Source of the DNA: Salinarimonas sp.
GTDB taxonomy: Bacteria > Pseudomonadota > Alphaproteobacteria > Rhizobiales > Beijerinckiaceae
Assembly (NCBI RefSeq): GCF_040111675.1
Contig: NZ_CP157794.1
Span: forward strand, 2,997,501-3,061,500
Direction: 5' to 3'
DNA length: 64,000 nt
Shown: in pieces, positions 19,482 through 28,517 of the stretch
Layout: every line of letters starts with the position of its first letter
Position numbering within the stretch: position 1 is the first letter of the stretch
The notes under the pieces: model-generated
Seen by the model: only the letters and a program-made list of their open reading frames with translations
Databases searched by the model: none
What the model was told of the DNA's origin: nothing
Program-made: the position numbers and the translations under genes

Positions 19482-20455
19482 TGCGCACCTCCGGTCAGGG
19501 TCGCCGGGTCGGGCAGGACGGGATAGGCGACCGGGGTCGGCGGAGCGACGCCGTGCTTGACGGCCCACTCGTACCAATTGTCGACGACGGTGCCGGTCAG
19601 GAGGATGCCGATGCCGCCGGTGAGCGGCGTGAGGACGGCGAACCACCAGGCCCAGCGATGGATCGACTCGGCGGTGGCGCAGAACCCCATGGTCCAGCGC
19701 CAGAACAAGCCGCCGCGCTCGAAAGCCGTGCCGCGGTCGACGATCTGCTCGACCTCGTGCTCCGACCCGTAGCGGGTCGTGGCGAGCACGGTCGCGCCGT
19801 GCATGGCGAAGAGCAGGGTCGAGCCGTACAGGAACACGATCGAGAGCGCGTGGAACGGGTTGTAGAAGAGGTTACCGTACCGGATCGAGAACGCGGCCGT
19901 CCAGTCCAGGTGCGGGAAGATTCCGAAGGGCACCGCCTCGCCCCAGGAGCCCATCAGGATGGGGCGGATGAAGCCGAGGACGAGGTAGAGCCAGATCGCC
20001 GCGGCGAAGGCCCAGGCGATGTGCGTGCCCATGCCGAGCATGCGCGCGCGCCGGTAGACCCGCAGCCACCACAGCAGGATGGAGGCCGTGAGGAAGAAGC
20101 CCGCGAGCAGCCACCATCCGCCCTCGTTGAGCGGCGGCAGCGACAGGCCGTAGGCCGGCGGCGGCGGCTCGAGCGCGAGCCAGGGCAGCTGGCGGACGAA
20201 CTCGATCGGGTCCCAGTTCACCGAGGCCCACATGTTGAGCCCGATGATCTCGATGGCGATGAAGCCGCACAGGATGGAGGCGAGACCGAGCCAGCCGAGA
20301 TAGACCGGTCCGACCTGCGCGTCGCCGATGCGCCCGAGCACGTGGACGAAGCCGGGCTTGCCCGAGCGCACCCAGGGCCCGCGGGCGATCGGGACGCCCG
20401 CATAGGCCGGCCCGCGCACCTGGACCTGCGTGAAGATGTTCTGATAGTCGGCCAT
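19478..20455 (-). CDS. pufM: photosynthetic reaction centre M subunit
   Basis: A 325-residue, five-helix membrane protein that with PufL binds the bacteriochlorophyll special pair, pheophytin, quinones and non-haem iron. Typical M-subunit sequences are present: [17 protein letters not shown] at the start, [19 protein letters not shown] around the special-pair histidine, [12 protein letters not shown], and [20 protein letters not shown] with an iron-ligand histidine. The C-terminus [17 protein letters not shown] is longer than in Rhodobacter, as common in species that keep PufC. It follows pufL by 15 bp and overlaps pufC. Confidence 0.98.
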   Translation of the reverse strand: MADYQNIFTQVQVRGPAYAGVPIARGPWVRSGKPGFVHVLGRIGDAQVGPVYLGWLGLASILCGFIAIEIIGLNMWASVNWDPIEFVRQLPWLALEPPPPAYGLSLPPLNEGGWWLLAGFFLTASILLWWLRVYRRARMLGMGTHIAWAFAAAIWLYLVLGFIRPILMGSWGEAVPFGIFPHLDWTAAFSIRYGNLFYNPFHALSIVFLYGSTLLFAMHGATVLATTRYGSEHEVEQIVDRGTAFERGGLFWRWTMGFCATAESIHRWAWWFAVLTPLTGGIGILLTGTVVDNWYEWAVKHGVAPPTPVAYPVLPDPATLTGGAQ

Positions 20456-20470
20456 GATGCTGACCTCCCC

Positions 20471-21298
20471 TTACGACCAGATCGGAAGGTCGAGCCACCA
20501 GCCCCACCATTCCGGCCAGCCACGGCTCCAGAAGGGGCCGCTGATGATGATGCACACCGCGCTCCAGAACCCGGCGGACAGCGCCAGGAAGAGGCCGAGC
20601 CGGTGGATGCCGAGCGTCCCGATCGACCAGCCGATGATGTCGCGGAAATACGTGTTCTCGTGCTCGGCGGTCTTCACCACCTTGTCGTTCTTCGGGGGGT
20701 TGGCGGCGGAGAGCACGAGGCCGCCGTGCAGCGACAGCGCGAAGGTCGTGGTGAAGAAGAACGTCACCGCGATCATGTGCGCCGGGTTGTAGTGGAAGTG
20801 CAGGTATTGATAGCCGACGTTCGACACCCAATCGAGATGGCTGAAAATTCCGTAAGGGAATCCGTGACCCCAGGCGCCGAGCAGCACCGGGCGGATGACG
20901 ACGAGGGAGAAATAGGCGAAGACGGCGACGGAGAACGCCACGGGCACGTGATAGCCCATGCCGAGCTTGCGCGAGATCTCGGCCTGGCGCCCGACCCAGG
21001 AGCCGAAGGCCCCGAGCGCGCAGATGGTGATGAGCTGCCACAGCCCCCCCTCCTTGAGGGGCGCGAAGCCGAGGCCGTAGCTGAGGTCCGGCGGATCGAT
21101 CGAGATCTGCCAGATGTTCCAGGTGGGACCGATCGCGGCGCCGTAGACGATCAGGCCGGTGCCGAGAACGGAGAAGAATATCGTGGTGACGCCGAAGAAG
21201 CCCACGTAGAACGGGCCGACCCAAAAGTCGAAGAGATCTCCCCCGATCAGGGTCCCGCCGCGAACGCGGTACTTCTTCTCGAAGCTGAGCATGGACAT
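20471..21298 (-). CDS. pufL: photosynthetic reaction centre L subunit
   Basis: A 275-residue, five-helix core subunit. The invariant start [20 protein letters not shown] and [10 protein letters not shown] are followed by the special-pair region [21 protein letters not shown] and the iron/quinone region [21 protein letters not shown] chose ATG 21298 because GGGGGA lies 7 bp upstream; an in-frame TTG at 21304 and an ATG at 21292 are alternatives. A 140-bp spacer with a strong hairpin separates it from pufA, consistent with lower expression of RC than LH1 genes. Confidence 0.97.
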   Translation of the reverse strand: MSMLSFEKKYRVRGGTLIGGDLFDFWVGPFYVGFFGVTTIFFSVLGTGLIVYGAAIGPTWNIWQISIDPPDLSYGLGFAPLKEGGLWQLITICALGAFGSWVGRQAEISRKLGMGYHVPVAFSVAVFAYFSLVVIRPVLLGAWGHGFPYGIFSHLDWVSNVGYQYLHFHYNPAHMIAVTFFFTTTFALSLHGGLVLSAANPPKNDKVVKTAEHENTYFRDIIGWSIGTLGIHRLGLFLALSAGFWSAVCIIISGPFWSRGWPEWWGWWLDLPIWS

Positions 21299-21369
21299 GT
21301 GCAATCCCCCATCGTGGGAGCGTTCGAGCGTGACGCGCCGCTCCGCGGCCGCGAAGCGGTAAAGCGAAC

Positions 21370-21400
21370 GGGGCGGGGGCGCGCGGCGCGCCCGTCCCGT
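21370..21400 (-). promoter_or_regulatory. pufA-pufL intercistronic mRNA hairpin
   Basis: Read on the minus strand, CGGGACGGGCGCGC pairs with GCGCGCCCCCGCCCCG through a very GC-rich stem with one bulge. In Rhodobacter a hairpin at this place blocks 3' decay so that pufBA mRNA outlasts pufLM mRNA, giving excess LH1 over reaction centres. The position here is the same; the function is inferred from that model. Confidence 0.7.
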
Positions 21401-21437
21401 CCGCGGAGGCTCTATCGAGCGTGGCTCACGCCCGGCG

Positions 21438-21617
21438 TCAGCCGGGCATCGCCGAGTTCTGCGGAACCGTGATCACCGCAGCCGACGGACCCTCGAGCCA
21501 GTTGAACCGGTCGGTCGACAGCAGGATGAAGTGGATCAGCAGAGCCAGGGTGAAGAGGAACGTGAACAGCGCGATCAGCGTCCGACGCGGATCGAACAGC
21601 AGCCAAACTCGCCACAT
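21438..21617 (-). CDS. pufA: light-harvesting complex 1 alpha subunit
   Basis: A 59-residue single-helix antenna polypeptide. The sequence begins [20 protein letters not shown], continues through a transmembrane helix and contains the bacteriochlorophyll ligand His29 in [10 protein letters not shown]; it ends [21 protein letters not shown] across the periplasmic side. The MW.W..FDPRR start is diagnostic of LH1 alpha chains. It starts 12 bp downstream of pufB behind a GGAGG ribosome site. With PufB it forms the LH1 ring around the reaction centre. Confidence 0.97.
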   Translation of the reverse strand: MWRVWLLFDPRRTLIALFTFLFTLALLIHFILLSTDRFNWLEGPSAAVITVPQNSAMPG

Positions 21618-21628
21618 GATGGACCTCC

Positions 21629-21859
21629 TTACCCGATCATCGGGGTGATGGTGGTGAGGAACTCGGTCGCGCCCTGAAGCGCGGCATAGCCCTCGTCACC
21701 GGGAAGCCAGGGGCGCCACATCCAGGCGAGGATGTGGGCGATCAGGGCGATCACGGTGAAGGCGATGAAGCTCGACATGAAAATCGAGTGGAATTCCTTC
21801 GCTTCGCCTTCCGTGAGGCCCGTGAGCGTGCCCCTGACGGGTGTCGTCGACTCTGCCAT
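21629..21859 (-). CDS. pufB: light-harvesting complex 1 beta subunit
   Basis: A 76-residue antenna polypeptide. [20 protein letters not shown] leads into one transmembrane helix with the bacteriochlorophyll ligand His42 in [14 protein letters not shown], a highly conserved LH beta signature. A C-terminal extension of about 22 residues ([15 protein letters not shown]...) makes it longer than Rhodobacter PufB. An ideal AGGAGG ribosome site lies 4-5 bp before the ATG, consistent with very high expression. It is preceded by two tandem hairpins after pufQ. Confidence 0.97.
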   Translation of the reverse strand: MAESTTPVRGTLTGLTEGEAKEFHSIFMSSFIAFTVIALIAHILAWMWRPWLPGDEGYAALQGATEFLTTITPMIG

Positions 21860-21890
21860 TCTTACCTCCTGGTCATGAGTCTTCGGCTTA

Positions 21891-21939
21891 GACCGCGATC
21901 AGTCCCGCGGTCTCGGACGCCGCGGGTCTCCCCCGCGGC
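21891..21939 (-). promoter_or_regulatory. tandem hairpins 5' of pufB
   Basis: Two perfect stems lie in the pufQ-pufB spacer: GACCGCG/CGCGGTC (21891-21912) and GCCGCGGG/CCCGCGGC (21919-21939). Hairpins just upstream of pufB stabilise the 5' end of processed pufBA mRNA in Rhodobacter; the same role is inferred here. Confidence 0.6.
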
Positions 21940-21987
21940 AGGCCTCCGTCGGCGTCGGAAGACGTCGGCGGAATGGGAAATCGTCGG

Positions 21988-22293
21988 CTAGCCCATGAAG
22001 GCCAACGGGACGGCCCGGCAGGCGGCGGCCTTCGCCTCCTCCCACACGGAGCCGCGCCTCGCCGTCGGCGCGTCGGGCCCACGCCGGCGGGGCGCCAGGC
22101 GCGAGGCGACCTCGATGACGAGGAAGACGGGAAGGAGCCCGGCCAGGATCAGCCGGTACTCCAGCGCGTCGCCCTTGCGGGCGGCGAGGATCTCGCGACG
22201 CGCCGCCTCGGGCGCGCTCGAGAGGCCCGCGATGCGCGCGCCGCCGAGCTCGTGCTCGAGCGCGCCATTGGGGTCGATCGCCGGGAAATTCAT
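21988..22293 (-). CDS. pufQ: PufQ-like bacteriochlorophyll/photosystem accessory protein
   Basis: A 101-residue protein with one transmembrane helix (about residues 46-62, [20 protein letters not shown]) followed by a basic stretch and a [17 protein letters not shown] tail, the pattern of PufQ. Its place between bchZ and pufB is the usual pufQ position. PufQ affects bacteriochlorophyll supply to the complexes; its mechanism is not settled. The N-terminal 40 residues are longer than in Rhodobacter PufQ. The ATG overlaps the bchZ stop codon (ATGA), so translation is probably coupled. Identification rests on position and the membrane/tail pattern; similarity is modest. Confidence 0.72.
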   Translation of the reverse strand: MNFPAIDPNGALEHELGGARIAGLSSAPEAARREILAARKGDALEYRLILAGLLPVFLVIEVASRLAPRRRGPDAPTARRGSVWEEAKAAACRAVPLAFMG

Positions 22294-23741
22294 GCGAATT
22301 CTCCTTCGCCGAGGGCCGCGCGGGCCCGCATCAGCCGTTCCGTGGTGACCTCGTCCTCGCCGGCGCGACGGGCGTCGCGCTCGGCCGCGTCGCGCAGGCG
22401 CTTGGCGGCGGAAATCCGCACCAGGACGGGATAGTCCTCGACCACCCGGTCGAGCGTCTGCTTCGCCTCGCGCGACCACGGCAGCGGTCGCTCGAGCCGC
22501 GAGGGCGTCGCCTCCACCCGGTCGAGATCCGAGCCGAGGGGCAGGATGTGGAAGAGCGCGTCGAACAACGCGTTGCAGACCTCCTGCACGAGGTAGGTCG
22601 CGCCCGCGTAGCCCATGAACGGCGTGCCTGTGTGCCGCCGCACGATGGCGCCCGGGAAGCTCGCCGGGATGAAGGCGGCGCGGCCGCCCTTCTCGGCGAG
22701 GTACATGCGCTCATTGTAGGAGCCGAGCATCACGAGGGGCGGCTTCTCGTGGCAGAGCCGGCGCACCTCCTCGTTGTCGGTCTTGCCCCCCGGCTTGCGC
22801 TCCACCGCGAAGGCGCAGGGCAGGCCCATGTCGTCCTCGAGGAAGCGGCGGATGCCGCGGGCGTAGGTCTCGTTCGCCACGATCGCGAAGGACGCGGTGG
22901 CGAAGAAGTCCTGCGTCACCGAGCGCCAGAGATCCCAGATCGGCTTGATCGTGGTGTGCTTCTCGCGGGCGATGAAGGGCTCCGGGTCGAGGCCGAGCTC
23001 GGCGCCGAGCGCCCGCAGGAAGGCCGTCGTGGCGGTGAGCCCGATGGGCGCCATCAGCCACGGCCGGTCGAGCGCCTCGCAGAGCAGCCGGCCGTATTCG
23101 CGGTGCAGGCACACGTTCACCTGCGCCTCGCCGAGCTTGGGAATGTCGGCGACGTGGGAGCCGAGCGGGAAGGTCATGTGGACCTCCGCCCCGATCCCCT
23201 CGATCAGCCGGCGGATCTCGGCGAGGTCCGACCAGGTGTTGAAGGTGCCGTAGATCGGCCCGACGATGTTGACCTTGGGCTTCTCGCCCTCCCCCACGGG
23301 CTTGGCGGGCTTGACCTTCTTCGGGCCGAACTCGCGCCACAGCCAGAGCATGGCGCGGTTGGCGCTCTGCCACTGATCCTCGTCGATCGTGCGCGGCAGG
23401 AAGCGCTTGATGTTGGTGCCCTCGGGCGTGACGCCGCCGCCGATCATCTCGGCGATGGAGCCGGTGACGACCACGGCGGGCAGGTCCGGGTCGAGCGTCT
23501 GGTGGGCGCGGCGCATCGCGCCCTCGGTGCCGGTCTGGCCGAGCTCCTCCTCCGCGAGGCCGGTGACGACGACCGGCAATTCGTGCGGCGGCAGCGCGTC
23601 GGTATAGTGCAGCACCGCGGTGACCGGCAGGTTCTCGCAGCCCACCGGGCCGTCGATGACGCATTGCAGGCCCTTCACCGCGGTGAAGACGTAGACGGAG
23701 CCCCAGTATCCGCCGGCGCGATCGTGATCGAGGACGAGCAT
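22290..23741 (-). CDS. bchZ: chlorophyllide a reductase subunit Z
   Basis: A 483-residue catalytic-component subunit of chlorophyllide a reductase (COR), the nitrogenase-like enzyme that reduces ring B to give 3-vinyl bacteriochlorophyllide a. [20 protein letters not shown] is the family start. Cys35 in [10 protein letters not shown] is placed to be the BchZ ligand of the [4Fe-4S] cluster held between BchY and BchZ. Its start codon overlaps the bchY stop codon by one base and its stop overlaps pufQ. Confidence 0.96.
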   Translation of the reverse strand: MLVLDHDRAGGYWGSVYVFTAVKGLQCVIDGPVGCENLPVTAVLHYTDALPPHELPVVVTGLAEEELGQTGTEGAMRRAHQTLDPDLPAVVVTGSIAEMIGGGVTPEGTNIKRFLPRTIDEDQWQSANRAMLWLWREFGPKKVKPAKPVGEGEKPKVNIVGPIYGTFNTWSDLAEIRRLIEGIGAEVHMTFPLGSHVADIPKLGEAQVNVCLHREYGRLLCEALDRPWLMAPIGLTATTAFLRALGAELGLDPEPFIAREKHTTIKPIWDLWRSVTQDFFATASFAIVANETYARGIRRFLEDDMGLPCAFAVERKPGGKTDNEEVRRLCHEKPPLVMLGSYNERMYLAEKGGRAAFIPASFPGAIVRRHTGTPFMGYAGATYLVQEVCNALFDALFHILPLGSDLDRVEATPSRLERPLPWSREAKQTLDRVVEDYPVLVRISAAKRLRDAAERDARRAGEDEVTTERLMRARAALGEGEFA

Positions 23742-25339
23742 CAGATCATGTCTCCCGTCGGGGTCTGGGCCTTGGCGCGCTGGCGCTCGAGCGCCTCGCG
23801 CTGCTTGCGGTAGCGGTCGCGGTAATTCGGGCGCGAGATCGGCTCGCCCTCCCAAATTCCGGCGGCGTCGCCCTCCCCCACGCCCTCGAAGAAGGCCTTC
23901 ATCCCGTCCATGCGGCTCTTGCCGGCGATGGCGGCGTTGACGACCTGGGCGAGGGAGCCCGCGCCGGCGGCGCCCATCAGCGGGCGCGCCGAGATCAGGT
24001 TGGTGAAGTAGAGGGAGGGGATGCCCTGCGCCTTCGCCTTCTGCACGACGGGCGTGGTGCCCACCGCGAGGTCGGGGCGGTGGTAGTCCATCGCCGCCAG
24101 ATCGTCCTCGAGCGAGGCGCGGTAGCGCACGGTGACGCCGCGCGCCTCGAGCCAGGCGCGGTCGGCCTCGGACCAGCGGGTGCGCGGGCAGGCGGTGCCG
24201 ACGTAAGGCACCTCCGCCCCGCTCTCGATCAGGAGGCGCGCCACCAGGAGCTCGGAGCCCTCATAGCCCGACAGCGTGATCTTGCCGGCGATCGGCTTCG
24301 CGGCGAGCGCCGCCTCGATGGCGCCGAGCGCCTGGGCCTTCGCCGCCTCGATCAGCTCGGGCGCGACGCCGGCGGCCTTGCCCACCGCCTCGAGCCAGGC
24401 GGCGGTCCCGTCGCGGCCGACGGGCGCCGAGCCGACGACGGGCCGGCCCGCCGCCTCGAGCTCGCGGATGGAGGCCGTGTAGAACGGGTGGATCGCGGCG
24501 ACAGCCACGCAGTCGAGCGCGGCGTAGAGCTCGCGCCATTCCCGCGTCGGCACGACCGGCCCGGCCGCGAGGCCCATCGGCGCGAGCAGCGCGTCGATCG
24601 ACATCGGGTCGGCGGGAAACATCTCGCCGAGCAGCGTCACGGTGGGGCGCTCGGAGCGGCCGCCGCGCGGCGCCTGGACCGGCCCGGTCTCGGCCTCGGA
24701 GCGGGCGAACTTCAGCATCGCGCCGGCGAGGACGTCCTTGGCCTCGGCGTGGGTCGGCACGCCGAAGCCCGGCACGTCGATGCCGATGATGCGCACGCCG
24801 TTGATCGTGTCCGGCAGGAGCCGCAGCGGCACGCCCGACGCGGTCGGGACGCACAGGTTGGTGACGACGATCGTGTCGTAGAGCGCGGGGTCCGCCATGT
24901 CGTGCACGGCGTCGCGGATGTCCTCGAAGAGCTTGCCGGTGACGAGCGTCTCCGAGTTGAACGGCACGTAACCGACCGTGCGCTTCGCCCCGTAGAAGTG
25001 CGAGGTGAAGGTGAGCCCGTAGACGCAGCAGGCCGAGCCCGAGAGGATCGTCGCCGTGCGGCGCATGCGCAGGCCCACCCGCAGCGAGCCGAAGGCCGGG
25101 CACATGGATTGCGGCTGGTCGTGCGGCCCCTTCGGATAGTCGGCAGCGTACTGCTCGAGCGTCTCGTTCAGGCCGGCGGCGCGGGCGGCGGCGCGCATCG
25201 TCTCGGCGCCGCCGTGGCAGCCCGATCCGGCCGCCTCGATCCCGTCCGGACGCGCCGCCGGCTGCGGCTTCGGAGCCGGCCGGTCGACGGTCGCGATCAG
25301 CGTCGTCGTTCGCCGCGGGGTCTCGGTGATCGTGGTCAT
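23741..25339 (-). CDS. bchY: chlorophyllide a reductase subunit Y
   Basis: A 532-residue partner of BchZ in the COR catalytic component. Candidate cluster cysteines are visible: Cys41 (GSGCHGG), Cys80 (QSMCPAFG) and Cys104 or 105 (GSACCVYG), matching the family's three-Cys pattern. [19 protein letters not shown] and [16 protein letters not shown] are typical BchY stretches. The N-terminal 30 residues are Thr/Pro-rich and poorly conserved. It lies 13 bp after bchX and is translationally coupled to bchZ. Confidence 0.96.
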   Translation of the reverse strand: MTTITETPRRTTTLIATVDRPAPKPQPAARPDGIEAAGSGCHGGAETMRAAARAAGLNETLEQYAADYPKGPHDQPQSMCPAFGSLRVGLRMRRTATILSGSACCVYGLTFTSHFYGAKRTVGYVPFNSETLVTGKLFEDIRDAVHDMADPALYDTIVVTNLCVPTASGVPLRLLPDTINGVRIIGIDVPGFGVPTHAEAKDVLAGAMLKFARSEAETGPVQAPRGGRSERPTVTLLGEMFPADPMSIDALLAPMGLAAGPVVPTREWRELYAALDCVAVAAIHPFYTASIRELEAAGRPVVGSAPVGRDGTAAWLEAVGKAAGVAPELIEAAKAQALGAIEAALAAKPIAGKITLSGYEGSELLVARLLIESGAEVPYVGTACPRTRWSEADRAWLEARGVTVRYRASLEDDLAAMDYHRPDLAVGTTPVVQKAKAQGIPSLYFTNLISARPLMGAAGAGSLAQVVNAAIAGKSRMDGMKAFFEGVGEGDAAGIWEGEPISRPNYRDRYRKQREALERQRAKAQTPTGDMI

Positions 25340-25352
25340 GCCGCTCCCCCGC

Positions 25353-26297
25353 TCAGCTGTCGTAGACGATTTCGAGCGAGGGCCGGGTCACGGCGTCGAC
25401 GCCGCACATGTCCTCGTAGGAGGCGGGCTCGAGCACGACGCCGCGGCCGACGTCCTCGGACTTGAACAGGTCGAGCAGGCCCTCCGGCGAGAGCGGCGCC
25501 GGCTGCAGCGGCGGCGCCTCGGCGACCGCGAGGCCCAGCTGCTCGAACAGGGGCGCCCATTCGCCGCCGGGCCGGCCGATGATCTCGTAGTTGGCGCTCT
25601 TGCGGCGGATGTCCTCGTGGGCCGGGATGGCCGCCAGCACGGGAATGCCCACCGCCTCGGCGAAGGCCTGCGCCTCGCCGGTGCCGTCGTCCTTGTTGAT
25701 CACGAGGCCGGCGACGCCGACGTTTCCGCCGAGCTTGCGGAAATATTCCACCGCCGAGCAGACGTTGTTGGCGACGTAGAGCGACTGCAGGTCGTTCGAG
25801 CCGACGACGATGACCTTCTGGCACATGTCGCGGGCGATCGGCAGGCCGAAGCCGCCGCAGACCACGTCGCCCAGGAAGTCGAGCAGGACGTAGTCGAAGC
25901 CCCAATCGTGGAAGCCGAGCTTCTCGAGCAGCTCGAAGCCGTGGATGATGCCGCGCCCGCCGCAGCCGCGGCCGACCTCCGGCCCGCCGAGCTCCATGGC
26001 GAAGACGCCGTCGCGCTTGAAGCAGACGTCGGAGACGGTGATGTCCTCGCCGGCGAGCTTCTTCTTCGAGGAGGTCTCGATGATGGTCGGGCAGGCCTTG
26101 CCCCCGAAGAGCAGCGAGGTCGTGTCGCTCTTGGGGTCGCAGCCGATGAGGAGCACGCGCTTGCCCTGCTGGGCCATCATGTAGCTGAGATTGGCGAGCG
26201 TGAAGCTCTTGCCGATGCCGCCCTTGCCGTAGATCGCGATGATCTGCGTCTCTTTCTTCTCGGGCAGGCTCTTCTCGACGGGGGTGACGGCGTTCAT
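25353..26297 (-). CDS. bchX: chlorophyllide a reductase iron protein
   Basis: A 314-residue NifH-like ATPase that passes electrons to BchYZ. The P-loop is GKGGIGKS (24-31). The two cysteines that bridge a [4Fe-4S] cluster in the homodimer are Cys112 (GRGCGGRG) and Cys147 (DVVCGGFG). LIGCDPKSDTT is the conserved switch region. Its ATG overlaps the bchC stop codon (ATGA). Slightly shorter at the C-terminus than some homologues, but all key residues are present. Confidence 0.97.
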   Translation of the reverse strand: MNAVTPVEKSLPEKKETQIIAIYGKGGIGKSFTLANLSYMMAQQGKRVLLIGCDPKSDTTSLLFGGKACPTIIETSSKKKLAGEDITVSDVCFKRDGVFAMELGGPEVGRGCGGRGIIHGFELLEKLGFHDWGFDYVLLDFLGDVVCGGFGLPIARDMCQKVIVVGSNDLQSLYVANNVCSAVEYFRKLGGNVGVAGLVINKDDGTGEAQAFAEAVGIPVLAAIPAHEDIRRKSANYEIIGRPGGEWAPLFEQLGLAVAEAPPLQPAPLSPEGLLDLFKSEDVGRGVVLEPASYEDMCGVDAVTRPSLEIVYDS

Positions 26298-27250
26298 GCG
26301 GTGCGCCTCCAGTCCAGGATCATCTTCAGGCACGAGGCGTCCTCGAACGCGGTGCGGTAGGCCCGCGCCGCGTCCTCGGCCCCCTCGCGGTGGGTGATCA
26401 GGCCGTCGAGCGAGAGCGCTCCCGAGGCCACGGCGTCGACCGTGGCGTCGAGATCCGCACGCTGCCATTCGGCGGCGACGCGGATGCGCGCCTCCCTCAT
26501 GAAGGCCGGGGGAAACGAGAAGGAGAGCGGCTTCGAGTAGAAGCCGGCGAGCACGACCTCGCCGCGGGGGGCGAGGCGCGAGATCAGCGTGTCGAGCAGA
26601 TCGCCGTCGCCGCTGACGTCGACGATGACGCCGTAGCCGCGCGTCTCGTCGTCGGCGGGATGGCCGACCGTGTAGCCGACGGCGCCCTCCGCCCGCACGG
26701 GATTGGTCTCCCATACGGTCGGGGCATGACCCTTCATCACCGCGATGCGGGCGATGAGGCGCCCGAGGGCGCCGTGGCCGACGATCAGGTCCGGAGCCGC
26801 GTCGGCGATCTCGACCGCGTGCCAGGCCGTGGCCGCGAGCGCCAGCAGCGTGCCCTGGGCGAGACCTTCGGGCCGCTCGAGGAAGGCGTCCGGGAGAGGC
26901 GTGAGCCGCGCGCCGGGGCTGACGAGCCGCGCCGCGGCGCCGCCGAACAGGCCCCGGATCTCGCCGTAGCAGCGCGCGCCGGGGACGTAGACGCCCTGCC
27001 CCACCGAGAGCCCGCTGTGCGGCCCGGCCTCGATCACCCGCCCGACCGATTCGTAGCCGGGGACGAGCGGGTAGCCCATGCCGGGGAAGGCGGGCATGCG
27101 GCCGGTATAGAGCAGCCGCTCGGTGCCGGTGGAGATGCCGGAATAGGCGATCTCGACGACGACGTCCTCGGGGCCCGGCGCGTCCAGCGCGACGGTCTCG
27201 ACGCTCAGGCGCTCCGGCTCGTGAAGGACGACGGCTCTTGTGACGGTCAC
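26294..27250 (-). CDS. bchC: 3-hydroxyethyl bacteriochlorophyllide a dehydrogenase
   Basis: A 318-residue medium-chain dehydrogenase/reductase-like enzyme that oxidises the 3-hydroxyethyl group to acetyl in bacteriochlorophyll a synthesis. SGISTGTERLLYTGRMPAFPGMGYPLVPGYE is characteristic; the Rossmann region is reduced to VGHGALGRLIARIAVMKG. First gene after the crtF-bchC spacer, preceded by a promoter covered by two PpsR-type palindromes. It overlaps bchX, and heads the bchCXYZ-puf part of the superoperon. Confidence 0.95.
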   Translation of the reverse strand: MTVTRAVVLHEPERLSVETVALDAPGPEDVVVEIAYSGISTGTERLLYTGRMPAFPGMGYPLVPGYESVGRVIEAGPHSGLSVGQGVYVPGARCYGEIRGLFGGAAARLVSPGARLTPLPDAFLERPEGLAQGTLLALAATAWHAVEIADAAPDLIVGHGALGRLIARIAVMKGHAPTVWETNPVRAEGAVGYTVGHPADDETRGYGVIVDVSGDGDLLDTLISRLAPRGEVVLAGFYSKPLSFSFPPAFMREARIRVAAEWQRADLDATVDAVASGALSLDGLITHREGAEDAARAYRTAFEDASCLKMILDWRRTA

Positions 27251-27286
27251 GGCGGCCCTCCCTGTTCCGAGCCTATTCGTTGTGCA

Positions 27287-27330
27287 TGTAAATCTAGGCT
27301 GACAGTCACTGATGTCAATCTAAACTAACA
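27287..27330 (-). promoter_or_regulatory. bchC promoter with tandem PpsR/CrtJ operators
   Basis: Two perfect TGT-N12-ACA palindromes lie at 27287-27304 and 27313-27330, separated by exactly 8 bp. This is the arrangement to which CrtJ/PpsR repressors bind cooperatively at Rhodobacter bchC. On the minus strand TTGACA (27318-27313) and TAGATT (27296-27291) are 16 bp apart, so each operator covers one promoter element. Aerobic (and possibly light-dependent) repression is predicted; the regulator gene is outside the window. Confidence 0.85.
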
Positions 27331-27364
27331 CCCGATGCGGCTAATGCGGACCCCCGCGTGGTGC

Positions 27365-28474
27365 TCACGCTGTCGCCACGACGAGGCTGGCGACGAGCGG
27401 CATGCGGGTGCGCACGAAGCGCGAGCCGGAGAAGCCGGCGCGTGCGACGAGATCGGCGATTTCAGCGGGCGTGCGGGGCCGGCCGGAGCCCATGGCGTAG
27501 AGATAGAGGCCGAAATAGGCCTGCGTGACCGCCCGTGCGCCGGGCGTGTGCGACATGGGCTCGCCGACGAGGAGCGTGCCCCCGTCCGGCAGGGCGGCGC
27601 GCGCGGCCTTCAGGATGGCGAGCGCTTCCGCATCGTCGTGATCGTGCAGGATTCGCACGAGAGAGATCGCATCGGCGCCCAGCGGCAGCGAATCGGCGAA
27701 GACGCTGCCGCCGACGGCCTTCACCCGTCCGGCGAGGCCCCAGGCGGCGAAGCGCGCCTCGGCCGCCCGCGCGACGGCGGGCAGATCGAACAGGACGAGC
27801 GCGGTCTTGGGCGCGCGGGCGGCGGCCTCGCGCAGGAAGGCGCCGGCGCCGCCGCCGACGTCCATCAGCCGCTCGTGCCGCGAGACGTCGTAGGCGTCGA
27901 GGATCTGGCGGGCGACCATGGGCTGGGAGGCCGCCATCAGGTCGGTGTAGGGGGCGATGGCGTCGTCGGCGAGGGCGCCCGGCTCGGCGGCGCGGGCATA
28001 GGCCCAGTAACGCGCCAGAGCTCCGCCGCCGGGACCGCGCCGCAGGCAGGCGACCGGGTCGGCGAGGTCCTCGTAGAGGAGCGGGTGGTGCAGCGCCATC
28101 GGCGCGATGGCGGGATTGCCGAGGAGCGCCGCGCCGTGACGGCCGAGGCCCCAGCGGCCCTTGGCGCGGGGCTGCAGCAGGCCGATGGCGGCGGCCGCCT
28201 CGAGCAGGCGCCTGGCGCCCTCCTCCGGCAGGTCGGTGCGCGCGGCGATCTCGGCGACCGTGAGCGGCTTTCCCCGGAGCGTCTCCAACAGGTCGAGCCG
28301 CAGGCAGGCGAGGAGCGTCTGCGAGTAGACGAAGCCCGCGACGATGTCGAACAGGTCCTCTGCGCGCCGCCGGGCCACCGGGCGGAACAGCGGGAAACGC
28401 TCGGCGAAGGCCTGGAACCGCGGCGCGGCGAGGAGCCGGTCGCGAATCGCGAGCACGAAATCGGGCAGGCGCAT
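27365..28474 (-). CDS. crtF: hydroxyneurosporene / demethylspheroidene O-methyltransferase
   Basis: A 369-residue SAM-dependent methyltransferase that methylates the 1-hydroxy group of acyclic carotenoids (spheroidene or spirilloxanthin route). The N-terminal winged-helix dimerisation region (about 40-110, LFDIVAGFVYSQTLLACLRL) and the SAM motif LMDVGGGAGAFLREAA are seen, with VRILHDHDD near the catalytic position. Length and position directly after crtE support CrtF over other O-methyltransferases. Stop lies just before the bchC operators, so bchC can be read both from its own promoter and from crtEF. Confidence 0.93.
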   Translation of the reverse strand: MRLPDFVLAIRDRLLAAPRFQAFAERFPLFRPVARRRAEDLFDIVAGFVYSQTLLACLRLDLLETLRGKPLTVAEIAARTDLPEEGARRLLEAAAAIGLLQPRAKGRWGLGRHGAALLGNPAIAPMALHHPLLYEDLADPVACLRRGPGGGALARYWAYARAAEPGALADDAIAPYTDLMAASQPMVARQILDAYDVSRHERLMDVGGGAGAFLREAAARAPKTALVLFDLPAVARAAEARFAAWGLAGRVKAVGGSVFADSLPLGADAISLVRILHDHDDAEALAILKAARAALPDGGTLLVGEPMSHTPGARAVTQAYFGLYLYAMGSGRPRTPAEIADLVARAGFSGSRFVRTRMPLVASLVVATA

Positions 28475-28517
28475 CGGCCCTCGTCCGGTGGTGAGGCGTC
28501 TCGTCGGCTCCGACGCC

